From positions 868,001 through 932,000 of the forward strand of contig JAQFVV010000279.1 of assembly GCA_028023455.1 (NCBI GenBank): a stretch of 64,000 bases of DNA. Direction: 5' to 3'. The notes beneath the pieces were generated by a model. That model was given only the letters and a program-made list of their open reading frames with translations. It had not been told where the DNA came from and made no database searches. The stretch comes from Epiperipatus broadwayi. Its lineage: Eukaryota; Onychophora; Udeonychophora; Euonychophora; Peripatidae. Below, piece by piece: positions 27,336-45,429 of the stretch (position 1 is its first letter; the number at the start of each line of letters is the position of its first letter). The translations under genes were made by a program, and so were the position numbers.

Positions 27336-27637
27336 ATACTTTATTTTAAATAAAATGTTTACTATAATTTGTAATCTAATTTTAAACATTTTTTAAAAAT
27401 TAAATCAACAATGATTTTACATATAACTACACACATTCTTAATAAACATACAATAGAAATGTAATAAAAACACTATATGGAAAGAGCACACACAACCTTG
27501 GACTTAAAGTAATCATTTCATGGTTTGAAAGCTCTTTAATTAATTGATACTAAGGGAAACATATGAACCTGCACATACTATAGTTTCTTATATGCTACCT
27601 ATAGAGTTCATTTATTATTATGACTCTGCAGACACTC

Positions 27638-27706
27638 AAAGATTGTGATGGTTACATATAAATTAATATAAAAAACTAGTAATGGGCATAAGAAAATGTT
27701 ATTACA
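27638..27706. repeat. second copy of the 27106-27172 repeat block
   Basis: Shares CATATAAATTAATATAAAA and GGCATAAGAAAATGTTATTA with the block at 27106-27172, with scattered substitutions. Confidence 0.7.
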
Positions 27707-27909
27707 GAAGCAGATGGATCTGTAGGCCAGATCCATGCTTCACATCTTTCTAGATTACTAGACAAGGATCAAACCTGATCCACATGTGTTACAATGTTTG
27801 TAAAACTTTCCATCTGCCATTTTATCTACATTTAAATTTTAGGACAGTAAATAATTTATTAAAGTATAAATTTTCTATTAAAATGTTTTATTATAAATAT
27901 TCGAGGGGC

Positions 27910-27910
<1 letters not shown>

Positions 27911-28001
<91 letters not shown>

Positions 28002-28005
28002 TATT
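27911..28005. repeat. (AT)n microsatellite
   Basis: Long AT run with a short TAATAT interruption at its right end. Confidence 0.96.
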
Positions 28006-29379
28006 ACAGACGGAAACTTTTATAAAAATCAATATATAATTTTTTAATATGATATTTTTTTAAGTATTTTATTCTGGAGTTTTGCTTTCAAAATAAACCC
28101 CACTAACATTCCATAATGTTCACATAAAAGAAAATCCAGTAACAAAATGGTAATGTATTTTTTAATTAAAGTAAAAGATAGTTTGAAATATAAATTCTGC
28201 AAATCTACATTTAGTTAAAAATAGATTTGAAACAATTAAATCATTGGTTTTATTTGAAGGTTGATCTCAAGAATACAATACCAATATACTGTAGGTATTC
28301 CAACACTGCCACTTAGCCTGGAGCATATGAAAAAAGAAATTTCCCAAAAATAATTGAAAAAGATATAAATAGCCAAAGAGAACAATAGAAGCTAGCCAGT
28401 CCCAAGTTTTTGTCGGCAATTGCCTGGCAAATCTACATCAGGCAAATTTTTAAACTCATGATAAACATGTTCTGACATATAGTAGCACAGTAGATGGCAT
28501 TAATCTGCCAGTCTCTGTGTCATAAACATGATCATCAACATACCATAAGTCAGAGAAACTTTGTAAAAATGAACTGCTGAACTATTGAACTCTTTTATTC
28601 AATTCATAGCTAGCAATGCCTGTGTGGAAATTCAGTTTTCATCATGGGATTCCAACTTCCATTTGGACTTATAATAAATTAGGTAATATATTACCAATTT
28701 GTAATTTCTTTCTACCTAATTTATTCTTCTAAACTCCAGTGACCAAATAATGTAAACCCTACTAAATTTTAATATCTTCTAAAATGTAATCCTCATAACG
28801 TGATTTAAATGTAATTTAAAATTTTTAATTTAATAGTCTGTAAACTACTATTGCCATTACTTAAAATCTAATGTCTTTGCTCTCTTTCTATCTGTTTTAA
28901 AATTATGCCTTTTCTTAATGCTAAACTTTTTTCTAATTGTGGTTTAGAAAATATTGTTAAATGAAATGAATATATGCCAATTTTGTTCCGGTTTGACAAA
29001 AGCTTTACTTAAATAAATACTTGCTTTCAATTTCCCGACCAATGTTTGTTGGCAAATAAAATAAATAATTATCTAGCTCTGAAGATTTTGGAGCAACCTT
29101 TATTTTGTCAAGATGAAACCATATTATATTATTATGTGTCTTTTTTATATTTATACATACAGAGTTTAGTTGTGGGAAGACATGAGCTTCAAGTATGAGA
29201 GTTTTTTCAGTTATATTATTTCAGTTTTAAAGAGTGAAAGAGAGGGGGGTTATAAATTATATTTGTGTTAAAAAAATAAGAGAGTAATAGAATGTTATTT
29301 AAAATGTTAGTAGGATTTTGTGTGGAAGGGAGAGATGGCTCACTAATTTTAAATATTTGCCATAATTAATGCTTATTTT
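28006..29379. other. AT-rich intergenic DNA, no gene seen
   Basis: The sequence at 28260-28560 is more complex and G+C-richer than average but unrecognised. A small hairpin (AATAAATTAGGTA and its complement) lies at about 28673-28727. Confidence 0.5.
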
Positions 29380-29960
29380 ATTATTGTGGGTCTGATCTTG
29401 ATCAATCCATATGCATTTATGTAATATTTATAGCTCAGCACAATTATATAATTAACTGCTAAAATATAATTCCGAGTACTCATATTTTGCCTTGCTGGTA
29501 TTTTGCTTAATTACTTGTCTTTTGTTCTGTGTGATTACTAGATCGTAGCTAGACCACATGGTAATTTTACTGGATATCAATTTTCTTGTCAGGATATGAA
29601 AGATATAATGGAAAGAACCAGGGTAAGCTAAGCTCAGCTAGCTTTGGAAATTGTCATTTCTTTCACCTGAAATATTTTAGGTTTGCCAATGGCGCAGACT
29701 ATTATTTTATTTATTGGCATCACAAGAACAGAGACAGGTGAATTGAGTCTATGCTAGTAATGTAATATAAAATGCTGGAATCTATTTACTTTACTTTGTC
29801 TGAGCACATTATGGTGGATTGACCAATATCTGATTAATTTACTTATTTTAAATCTCGAAATAGTTATGTGCGAATATCACGATCTATTTATATTTTAAAT
29901 GTGTCACTATCTGCAACACCAGTTTTTATAGTTTGAGTTAATAATTTCTCTCTTAAAATA
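29380..29960. promoter_or_regulatory. candidate cis-regulatory block (weak)
   Basis: About 580 bases free of microsatellites, with mixed composition and homeodomain/SOX-type words (TTAATTAC, ATATGCATTTATG, CTTTTGTT, CAGGTG). There is no coding frame. The call rests on composition and motif words only and would need cross-species conservation. Confidence 0.2.
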
Positions 29961-31616
29961 AAATCATTCAGAATAAAATTATGTTTATCATAGTTCTTTA
30001 AAAAATATCCATTTCTATATCTCAGACATGGGCAGGCATCTCCAACAAATCGATAATCGTTTACATTTTTAGATTGGCATATTAACTATACCGCTCTTTT
30101 GCCAGAGGCATAATAACTGACAGAATAGAAACTTGTATTAAATAATTTTATGAAATCAAATCAGAGAGAGACATTAGATAAATTATAAAAATGTTTCATT
30201 ATATATATATATATATATGAATTTAAGCTAACTGTGGTTCCTCTCTATTTTATTCATTCTAAAATTATATATTTTCTAATTAATTATTGTGCTTCTATCT
30301 GATGACTGAAGGTTACCCACATACCATTTTATGTTTAAATAAATAGATAGACTAATTAAAGTTAATGATTATAGTTAAACATACAAATTAGTTGAGATCC
30401 ATGCTCTACCAATGATGCTAGTGAGATAGAGTGTAGAAAAGATTAATTGCTTTCCTTGAAAATGTTGTTAATTAATTTGCATATTTAGATAGTGGGTAAA
30501 CAGGGCAGAATCCATAAGTAATATTTATCTTTGATCTCACATATGGTTGGATTCGAGGTACTTTTACTTAGGTTGTGAATCATGTTGAGTTAACATACAA
30601 TTTTGACCAGTACATTACACATAGGATTTTAAACATTGTAGTTTTTGCTCTTTACTTCTGCATGTGTGATTTACCAACCAGTTGTATGTTAGGCTTCCAA
30701 TGTGGTCCTGATGATTGTGGTTCTGGGCTAATTCTTACTTCAGCCAATTAGATATTTTGGCAGCTTCAAATTACTAGATGAGCACAGCTCCTATCAGGTA
30801 GACTGCTGATGTTCTTGCAGATGAGTGTTGGAGCTCAATGCATGCTCAGAAAACTGTTGAGCATTGATTTTTTTTTAAATATACATCTAATAGGTGATTG
30901 AATCTATATATGTGATTGACTGACTGACAAACTTTTTGGTCATATTTATGTGATAATCTTGTTGCTATCTTTTAATTATTTTTTTTTAAAATCAGCTAGT
31001 TATTTTATTTCTTCAAAATCCATCCACTGCTTTGTTGATCAAATTTTTTGATAAGATGGATTTTAATTAGTCCAGTTTAGGGATTTTAAGCAGTTAATAA
31101 GTAGCTATTGCTAATAACATTCATATGCAGCTTATCAGTATATGCAATCTTTGAGGGAATTTTTTAACTTCAATTATAAGCTTTCCTTTTATATTTTTCT
31201 TATTGTCTTTAAACACACATATTTTACCATATTTTATTGTATTTTTAAATCAACACACATATTATCCTATTTTCTTTTAAATAAATGGAAAAAAAAATAT
31301 CGTTTTTAAATATTTTTTTATTTAGTTAAATTTCTCCCCTTTCAAATTGTTTTTATCATTATCATTATTTTAAACTAGTAAAACTTATACCAATAATCTG
31401 CACTTATCAAAAGAACAAAAAAAAACCCTTTAACTGTCTGAATTATACTTCTCTTTCATAAACTTTTATAATTAATTCTTTCAAATGAGATTTTTACTTT
31501 AATCATTTCTTGATAAAATAATTCAGCAGTATTTTTATTTAAAATTCTTTAGCTAATTATAAATTCTTTTGACATTAAAATTTTATGATAAATAAAATTG
31601 CAAACCTGTATCACTG

Positions 31617-31620
<4 letters not shown>
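29961..31620. other. AT-rich intergenic DNA with one repeat copy
   Basis: No gene seen. Contains the dispersed repeat copy described separately and a short AT run at 30200-30218. Confidence 0.5.
30627..30737. repeat. dispersed repeat, second copy of the 27.2 kb family
   Basis: Aligns over about 105 bases with 27178-27280, sharing TTTTGCTCTTT, TGCATGTGTGATTT and TGATGATTxTGGTTCTGG. Confidence 0.7.

Positions 31621-31709
<89 letters not shown>
31621..31709. repeat. (AT)n microsatellite
   Basis: Pure AT run. Shorter AT runs follow at 31739-31758, 31829-31836 and 31916-31927. Confidence 0.96.
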
Positions 31710-34820
<3,111 letters not shown>

Positions 34821-34834
34821 ACATTAAAAATACT

Positions 34835-34876
<42 letters not shown>

Positions 34877-34890
34877 AGTATTTTTAATGT
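34821..34890. repeat. (AT)n hairpin with perfect 20-bp arms
   Basis: ACATTAAAAATACTAACAAT at 34821-34840 and its exact reverse complement at 34871-34890 enclose a 30-base AT run, giving a 70-base perfect palindrome. Another AT run follows at about 34908-34925. Confidence 0.95.
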
Positions 34891-34925
34891 ATATATATAA
34901 ATAGTATATATATATATATATATAT

Positions 34926-37140
34926 AGACTATTTATTTACATTCATTATTGTTCTAAAAATAAAGAAATATTATAAAGCCATAATAAAAAATCTTTAGAT
35001 TGAAACTTTTTCAATGTTTTTTTTTTTTTTTTAAAGTTTCCAAACTCTAAACAGTTATCACCATGATGATGATCAGTGGTTTCAACTTATCATTTTGCCA
35101 CTTTTTCTTTCACTTCCAATTTGTAAAACCATTATTTAAAAAGTACATTTAAAAAGAAGAAAATATATACATGAATAATCAACCCATTCAAACTTCTTAG
35201 TAGAACTTTTCATTGTTTATTATAAGATGCATAATTTGAATTCAGTGCATTTCACATCTTGAAAATATAATTATTTTAAAGTGCTTTTTAAATATCTCAT
35301 ATTATTTTATAATCCTGATTATCCATTAAATTCACATGTCACACAACTGGTTTCTCTTGTAATAATTATTAAATTTTAAAATTTCATCTGTTCATATTTT
35401 ATTCTACATTTCTATAAGTCATTTTTACTTATAGTCTATTTCTTCTTGTTTCTTTAAACTATCTTAGTTTATATTCCTCCTTGATATTATTTATCAAAGT
35501 AAATAATTCCATCTTTTTAAATGGTCAATCATTTTTATCTCATTTTATGATAAACATCTTGTTTTAAAATATAATCAGTAGTTATTTTTCACTTTCCATT
35601 GTATTGTTTTTTAAAATATTTATTACACTTACAACTGTATTCATGGTTGTTCAAAGTACATATTGTTTATTAAAATATTCTGTTTTTACTTGTCATTTAG
35701 CATACAAGTTATTCTATCTAACATAATTCTTTTTAAAAATGAGGTCATTATTGTTATTTAGCTAATCTACTTAATGTTCTATAGTGCATTTTATAAGTCT
35801 ATAACAACAGTTATTTTTAAATAAATAAATGTTCATTTCTAAAATGCTTTTTAAAATTATGAAAAATAAAAAAGATAACAAAACATAACTTTACATGAAT
35901 ATATTTGTAAACTAGTTTCACTTGTTGATGACAGACTTCCATTTTTCTCTTGAGAATAATGTAGTTCCTTTAAACTTTAAACAACAACTATGGTTAGACT
36001 ATAACTTAATAGCAAGGTTGAATTATCTCCTAGCATATGGTAGTTTAATTTACTCCTTAATAACATTATAATTCTTTTAAACATATTGTATACAATTATT
36101 TATGTTGTTAAAACTATCTTTTAACTAAATATGATATTTTTATTCCTAATTTTATAGAACTAACACATGTAGGTTAATTAGCTCTTACGGTTTCTTCAAT
36201 TCTCCCCTTAATTCTGGCTGTTTATCCCTTTTATATTGTAGTCAGTGTGATGTCAGATCTCTACTTAAAAAAATTTCCTTGGTCATCTAATTTAATTAAC
36301 TGAAGAGGTTTTGAATAAATTAAGTTTGTCTGCAATTTTAATAATAATAAAATATAATAAAATTAAAAAAATATTTAAACCTTTAAATAATATATATATA
36401 TATATAATTGCTCTTAAATTAAACATAATTACAATTTATACTATGTTAAAATTATTTATTGAAGTTTAAAATAAATAATTAATAATTTATACTGAAAGAT
36501 AAAATTATTACTCTTTAAAAATTAAAATTAATAATTTAATCATATGCTGGATTAAAATATATCATTTTTAACCAGAAAGTGAAATTCATTTATTTTTCTG
36601 CACATATATCCAAATACATATATTTTTAAAGAGTCATTATAAAAAAAAATTAAACAAATGTTTATATTATAATTATTATAATGATTAATGAATATTGTAA
36701 ATTTTAATAAATATAATTTGGATGTACTTATTAATATTAAATAAACTCATAATTAAAATAATACATTTAAAGCATTAATGATTACTACAAAAAATGTATG
36801 TTCGTTAAATTGACAGAATCTAATAATTTATATTATATAAATGAAACGTTTAATAAACGCTGGAAATGAAAAAAAATAATATTGATATAACTATTTACTT
36901 TATAAATTATTTTTTTTTACCATTATGTGAAATGTAAATTATTTTTTAAAGAGCTACTAAAGTGAAAAGTTATATATGTAAGCTTTTCCTTTGATTTCTA
37001 ATTTTTTTTTCATAGAAATATATATCATTTTATCAGAGGCCAATCACGTACGATTCATGGTATTAACATACAGATGTTTTGAATCACATTAGTCATTAAT
37101 GGATAATACATTTTATTGTAAAAAAAAATCATTTTAATGT
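34926..37140. other. AT-rich intergenic DNA, no gene seen
   Basis: No supportable feature apart from short AT and T runs. Confidence 0.5.
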
Positions 37141-37145
37141 TCTGT

Positions 37146-37290
37146 AAGCAAGAGTTGGTGGGCTAGTGGTTAACATATCTACTTTCAAGCAGCTGACCAT
37201 GTTCACTTCCCAGTCAACACATTTGACATATGAAAAAAAAAGTACAAGAAGATTGAAGGTTTGACCAATGAAAGCAAAAACAAAAACTTT
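37146..37290 (+). repeat. possible tRNA-derived SINE
   Basis: GGTGGGCTAGTGGTTAAC resembles a pol III A box in a tRNA D-arm. About 40 bases later TGTTCACTTCCCA resembles a B box (consensus GGTTCGANNCC). An A run and A-rich 3' part follow. The spacing and order suit a tRNA-derived SINE head. No target duplication was identified. Confidence 0.45.
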
Positions 37291-39540
37291 TTTTAAAATG
37301 TAAAGATATGAATGAACTGATAGTAGACTAATAAGTAAATTGGGAACCTTTCAGATTAATGTAGTTTTCTTTTTTCCAAATGTAAGACAGTTTATATGTA
37401 CCTTCATTTTTATGATACAGTCTAAAATCTTTAGGAACAAAATGACTTTTCTGATTTTAAAATTCCCGGTGATTAATAAATTATGATCATATTCTTGTGT
37501 GATTAAGTGCAGTGATAATTACTTGTACCAATGTAATAGACTCTACAAACTCCATTGTTCTCAACTGGTAATGGATTTATAGGTTTGAGAAGAATATTAC
37601 CAATTTATTAGTTAAAAAATATGCTGTTCTTATATAATTGCATTTTAAAATATATCCAATGTTAATATTTTTTATTAATTAAACTTTAAACTAGAAATTA
37701 TCTACTTAAAGAATACCATTTCTATATTGTAAATTTTACTACATTATATTCTTGCAAATTAGGGACATGTTTGTATCTGTTTTTAACATGTTGTAAGGGG
37801 ATATGATAAGTGAAGAAGTTGTATAATACCCAATATGTACATTTCATGCTGGATCAGCAATTATCAATTGGTTAAATTGCAATCTGTATTAAAATATTAT
37901 TTAATCTGTATTATTGATTTATAGAATGAATCACTCTAACTGTTCTAGTTTTTGATTCATTTTTTTTTATTATGATTGTTTTCATCTTAAAATAAGACAA
38001 TGTTTATATTCCTATAATTATTATTAACAAAAATCAAAAACTGTATCATTGTTACATTAATTATATACGGATATATTTTAAATTATAGATCTTATATATT
38101 TATATTTTTTATAAATTTCTTTGCTAATTAAATAATATTTTTTAAAGTATATTATTTCCATAATTTACATAAAGACAGGCCAATTCTTGACCAATTTGTT
38201 TTTTTTTTCTTTTTCTTTTACATTATTGTAACTTTTAGCTAATAAGCTGTACTAATAAGGCTTACTATGTCTTCTACATATGATTTATCCAAAACATTAA
38301 GAGATCTAGTAAAAAAGATTTGTCTACAGAAAAAAAATGACCAGCATGACAATATTCATCAAACTTTTATTTAATTGTAAACTTAGTATGAACCTGATAT
38401 TGTTTTATGGATGGTTTGTGCCTAATAAGAAATCTATTTGTTTACTTTTAATATGTTGCCTGACAATAAGCATGCCATTTATGAATTTGTGCCAATGAAA
38501 CAGCTTTAAAGATGTTGACCTAAAGCATTAAATTATATGTACTTCATACCAAATAAGTAAATATTTCGGGCATGGAAGGCACATTGAAATACTACAAATT
38601 CACCTATAAATATGTTTTTTATAAATGAAAGTATATATTTGAAAAGCAATATCTGGCTAAGTTAATAATATTCTACAAATTATCATGTTAGTTAAATATT
38701 TCTTTTGAACACTTATTTTGTATTCAGTAGTGACATTATAAACACATGGTTGGTATTCTGAAGGGTTCTTCTGTGTTAGAGGTACCAGATTATTGTTATG
38801 GAGAAATTAAAACGTCAGTACCTTTAAATCTTCTTGTTGTTTGATATCTATAAATGGTGTGTGAGTTCTCTGGCAACTTGATAAAGATAAAATATATTAT
38901 TTATCTTTGTATGTAAACAATATCCAGTCTCATGTCAAATTTGTAATGGAAGCAAAGAGTAAGAGAATTCTCTTTCTTGTGCACTGGTCATCAAAAACAA
39001 TATAATATTATATCTTTTTTCTTTTCATAAAAAATATATACACATATATCAATTTCATCATATTATCATCCTGGTGAAATCTTTTTTTATTTTCCATACT
39101 ATTTTATTAGAACAGTTAAACATTTGGAAGAAAAAATAAATTGCACAAAGTAATATTTTATTAGTAACGATTATAAAATAGGAGTATAATGCAGTCTTTT
39201 TGTCAGCCATAGCAATCTTATTAAAATTTAAGAGAAGAAAGAGCCACAAATATTGGGGTCTGCATATTTTTATAAAAATATTATTTAAAAAAACTACTGT
39301 CAGTTATTATATGTGTTTTCAAAAGCTATAATATAAAAACAGAATATACCACTAATCAAAAAATTGTTAGCAATCTGGAAAAAACATAAGGAATTGATTC
39401 ATTTAGGGCCCATGGAATTTGTAAATTTACATTTGGAGTTTATGAAACCTTATATTTTGATATGAACACTTATCACATCAATGTTATGAGAGACATATAT
39501 TCTAATGCTATAAATAGCAGTCACTATCAATGGCAGTCTC
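37291..39540. other. AT-rich intergenic DNA, no gene seen
   Basis: A minus frame at 39058-39249 has no recognisable content. Nothing else supported. Confidence 0.5.
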
Positions 39541-39676
39541 ACACCATGCTATGGATATGTATCATAATATATTTTATCAAACACTAATGTAATTTTAAGA
39601 ATTGATAAATAACACCATGCTATGGATATGTATCATAATATATTTTATCAAACACTAATGTAATTTTAAGAATTGA
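39541..39676. repeat. perfect 65-bp direct tandem duplication
   Basis: Bases 39541-39605 and 39612-39676 are identical (starting ACACCATGCTATGGATATG), separated by TAAATA. Perfect identity implies a recent duplication or an assembly stutter. Confidence 0.95.
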
Positions 39677-40303
<627 letters not shown>

Positions 40304-40307
<4 letters not shown>

Positions 40308-41045
40308 AAAATGTGCATGAACAATTTACTGAATGCTTAAGTAAAGCCTTATCATTTACGATATGAGACCATCACATTCTGCAAAACTTATTCATGTTAC
40401 TCTCTACTTACATATAAGTTAAATGAAAAATATTATTCAAATTGTATATGTTTCGTAGAGCTCAATGAAATATTTTAGAAAGAAGAAAACCTGATCTTAA
40501 TATTCGTTATTAATTAAAAAGGTATATAATATTGCAACTATCAGTAGGGAATAATATTAATGTCGATTGTCGTATCTTAGTCCCTTTTTATAGTAACTTG
40601 TGAGCATATATATATATATCAGGGAAAGTTTTATATAAATGATGTTTTTTTTTTTTACAAAAATAAATTTTATTGCATAAGTATAACACGTTTTTATTTA
40701 TAGATCATATTGTAAATCTGTTGAATTTATATAATCTTGTTTTTTATATATAAACTTTAGATTTATTTAACTATTTATTTATCTTTTTATAGAAAATCCT
40801 TTAAAAATGTGATTGAGGAAAAAAAATAGTTCTAATAACATATAATTGAGACTATATCTCGACGATAAACAAGTTCGTTTAAAAACAATCTACAATATTG
40901 CAATTCTTATATATTAAAACATACTTTTACATATATATATATAATATTAAAAATCTATGTCGTATTTCTTCAAAGTAATATACGTAAATTTATAATTAAA
41001 TAGTATAAAATGCAGGACTTAAAAGTTTATACAATTTTTTTTTTC
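40304..41045. other. AT-rich intergenic DNA, no gene seen
   Basis: Scattered CpG (for example CTCGACGATAAACAAGTTCG at 40858-40877) but no gene or repeat boundary. Confidence 0.5.
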
Positions 41046-41056
41046 TATAAACGTCA

Positions 41057-41094
41057 CTTAGGAGCGCTTTCAACTATCCTTGTAGTTTTTGTCA
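41057..41094 (-). ncRNA. degenerate hammerhead motif, left arm
   Basis: Minus strand: ATGACAA (first C and G8 of the core lost), perfect five-pair stem II AACTA/TAGTT with loop CAAGGA, GAAA, palindromic GCGC, TC. Predicted inactive. Confidence 0.5.
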
Positions 41095-41353
41095 TAAAAA
41101 AACGAAAGCTAAAAAAATATCTTTATTTTTATAAATCTGTTTTGCAAATCACGTATATATGGGTTTGATTTTAATTATAGTAATGTAAAAATATTGGAAA
41201 CTTAAAAAAATAATAAAAGAAAAATTAAGAAAGTTATGTTAATATATAAATACAAGCATGATTCAATCAATAGGCAGACAACAAACGTTAAGATCACGAA
41301 ATTATGGAAAAGTTGACACCATGGAAATATGATAAAGTTGAAATTTCAAAGTA

Positions 41354-41395
41354 TTAGCTGACAAAAACTACAAAGATAGTTGAAAGAGCTCCTAA
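41354..41395 (+). ncRNA. degenerate hammerhead motif, right arm
   Basis: Plus strand: TTAG pairs perfectly with CTAA (stem I). The core is CTGACAA with only G8 changed to A. Stem II is AACTA-CAAAGA-TAGTT, followed by GAAA, a short stem III and TC. This is one substitution away from the consensus core, and is predicted inactive. Confidence 0.55.
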
Positions 41396-41424
41396 GTGAT
41401 GTTTATAGATATATTTATAAACTT

Positions 41425-41436
41425 TTAAGTACTGTG

Positions 41437-41481
<45 letters not shown>

Positions 41482-41502
41482 TACTAAAAACACAGTACTT
41501 AA
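41425..41502. repeat. (AT)n hairpin with perfect 16-bp arms
   Basis: TTAAGTACTGTGTTTT at 41425-41440 and its exact complement at 41487-41502 enclose an AT run. A further AT run follows to 41524. Confidence 0.93.
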
Positions 41503-41524
41503 ATATATATATATATATATATAT

Positions 41525-43917
<2,393 letters not shown>

Positions 43918-44022
43918 CAATGTCTGTATTCCAATTATATATATATATATAATTATTCAAAACAACACAATAATTAATACAGTAAAAAATATTTTAAAAC
44001 AAATATATACCATAACTTAATA

Positions 44023-44056
44023 GAAGTACTTTTGACTATCTATGTAGTCATTATCA
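44023..44056 (-). ncRNA. degenerate hammerhead-like motif
   Basis: Minus strand: TTGATAA, a perfect six-pair hairpin (TGACTA-CATAGA-TAGTCA), AAAA, GTAC, TTC. It matches the 41 kb family in layout and in the loop, but lacks the first core C, G8 and the G of GAAA. Confidence 0.35.
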
Positions 44057-44097
44057 ACTAGATTCAAATTGTATTACAAACATTGTTACAAATGTAT

Positions 44098-44292
44098 ACA
44101 AAAAGAATTATGCCATTTATCAATTTTCCCACAATTCATTTTTAATTTATATTAAAAGAAATAATAATAAACATAAATTAAAAAAGCTATGTTAATAAAA
44201 AATGAAAAGCAACATTTGATTAATATACAGGCTGAAATTATAAAAATTAATGAATTGTGGGGAAATTGATGTATGATGTAATTCTTTTTGTG
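44098..44292. repeat. foldback repeat with 46-bp arms
   Basis: ACAAAAAGAATTA...CCCACAATTCATT (44098-44143) and its imperfect complement (44247-44292) flank about 100 bases. MITE-like or a decayed inverted retroposon. A motif of the hammerhead type lies just to its left. Confidence 0.7.
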
Positions 44293-44344
44293 TGTGTATA
44301 TATATATATTATAAGCATATAGATGTGTGTATATATATATATTG

Positions 44345-44470
44345 AAGCAGTCAGATCTGAGTTCGATCCTAGCTTCATGACATCTAGCCATAAGCCCATT
44401 TCAAACCCTAGTACTAACCTTAAATTTCTGATGCAATGGAGTTTTATACGTTCAATCCACGCTAATTTCC
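44345..44470 (+). repeat. possible 5'-truncated tRNA-derived SINE
   Basis: GAGTTCGATCCTAGC near 44358 fits a pol III B box (GGTTCGANNCC) well. About 100 bases of G+C-richer sequence follow. An AT microsatellite abuts the left side, so no A box is present. Confidence 0.35.
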
Positions 44471-45429
44471 ATAAAAAATAACCTATTTCATAAATGCATA
44501 TTAAAATTAATTAGTTTCAGATTTAAATTGACCAATTCTATTAATAAATTCATGATAGAATTATTAATCAATTTATCTATTATAACTGCATGGATTGTGT
44601 GTATATATTTGTAAATATTTAAATATATAAATTTGTTTAAAAGTTTCATAGCATCGGGAATGTTTGATTTTATTTTTAAATAATTTGTTAAAGTTTTATT
44701 GATTAAAAGCTACATTCTTTCGATAAGCTTTCAGATTTTCCCTTTCCAAAAACAACAGTTAAAGTTTTATTAATTAGAAAAAAAATAAGGATTTCCTAAT
44801 TAAAATCATTTTCTGATTTTAAGAATTCATTTTGTAATTAGAAAATGAATTCAAGTTAATGAGTTTGAAAGCCTTATCAAAATAATGTATCTAAAAACAA
44901 CCAGTAAATCTAAAAACATTGATAATGAAAAAAGTGCTAGGCTGAAGGCATCAGAGGACAGAAATATATAGCTCTGAAAAGTTGGAGAAGAAGAAAAGCC
45001 ATCTTTGTTGCAGAAAAGTGCCAGTAAATTATGTGATATTCAAAATCATGAATTCAAATAGTGTTTTGATTATGGTGAAGGGCTAGAACATCAGGAATCT
45101 GGCTATGGTTCCTGAAGCCCTTTGAGAATCTTCAATGAAGCTGCTAAATTCTTTCCAGACAAATCATGCTGCCAAAATCAAATAAAATGCTGTTCACGTA
45201 ATCAATCAAATGGTGCCTACATTTTTTTTACCAACTCGGACGTGTAACCTATGGGGACCAGCCCTGGAAGAAATGGGTAATATATTTCCATAATGAACCT
45301 TAAGCTATCTGGCCAGTTTCCAAAGTTTACTTTACACTCCCTTTAAGAGCTCTTCTCATTTATCATGTAATAATCTTTATAAAACCCTTTATTTATGCTA
45401 TTGTAAATTATATCATAATTCTCTCAATC
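44471..45429. other. intergenic DNA, no gene seen
   Basis: 44930-45330 is G+C-richer with a small hairpin near 45080-45121. No family recognised. Confidence 0.45.

Larger units (their letters stand above)
41046..41407. mobile_element. inverted-repeat element, each arm carrying a hammerhead relic
   Basis: Arms 41046-41094 and 41359-41407 are inverted copies over about 49 bases with few mismatches, separated by about 264 bases. Outward from the centre, each arm reads TGACAAA, a hairpin (AACTA, 6-base loop, TAGTT), GAAA, a short self-complementary stretch and TC. No coding frame lies between the arms. It is a different family from the 458-bp unit but has the same inverted ribozyme layout. Confidence 0.7.
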
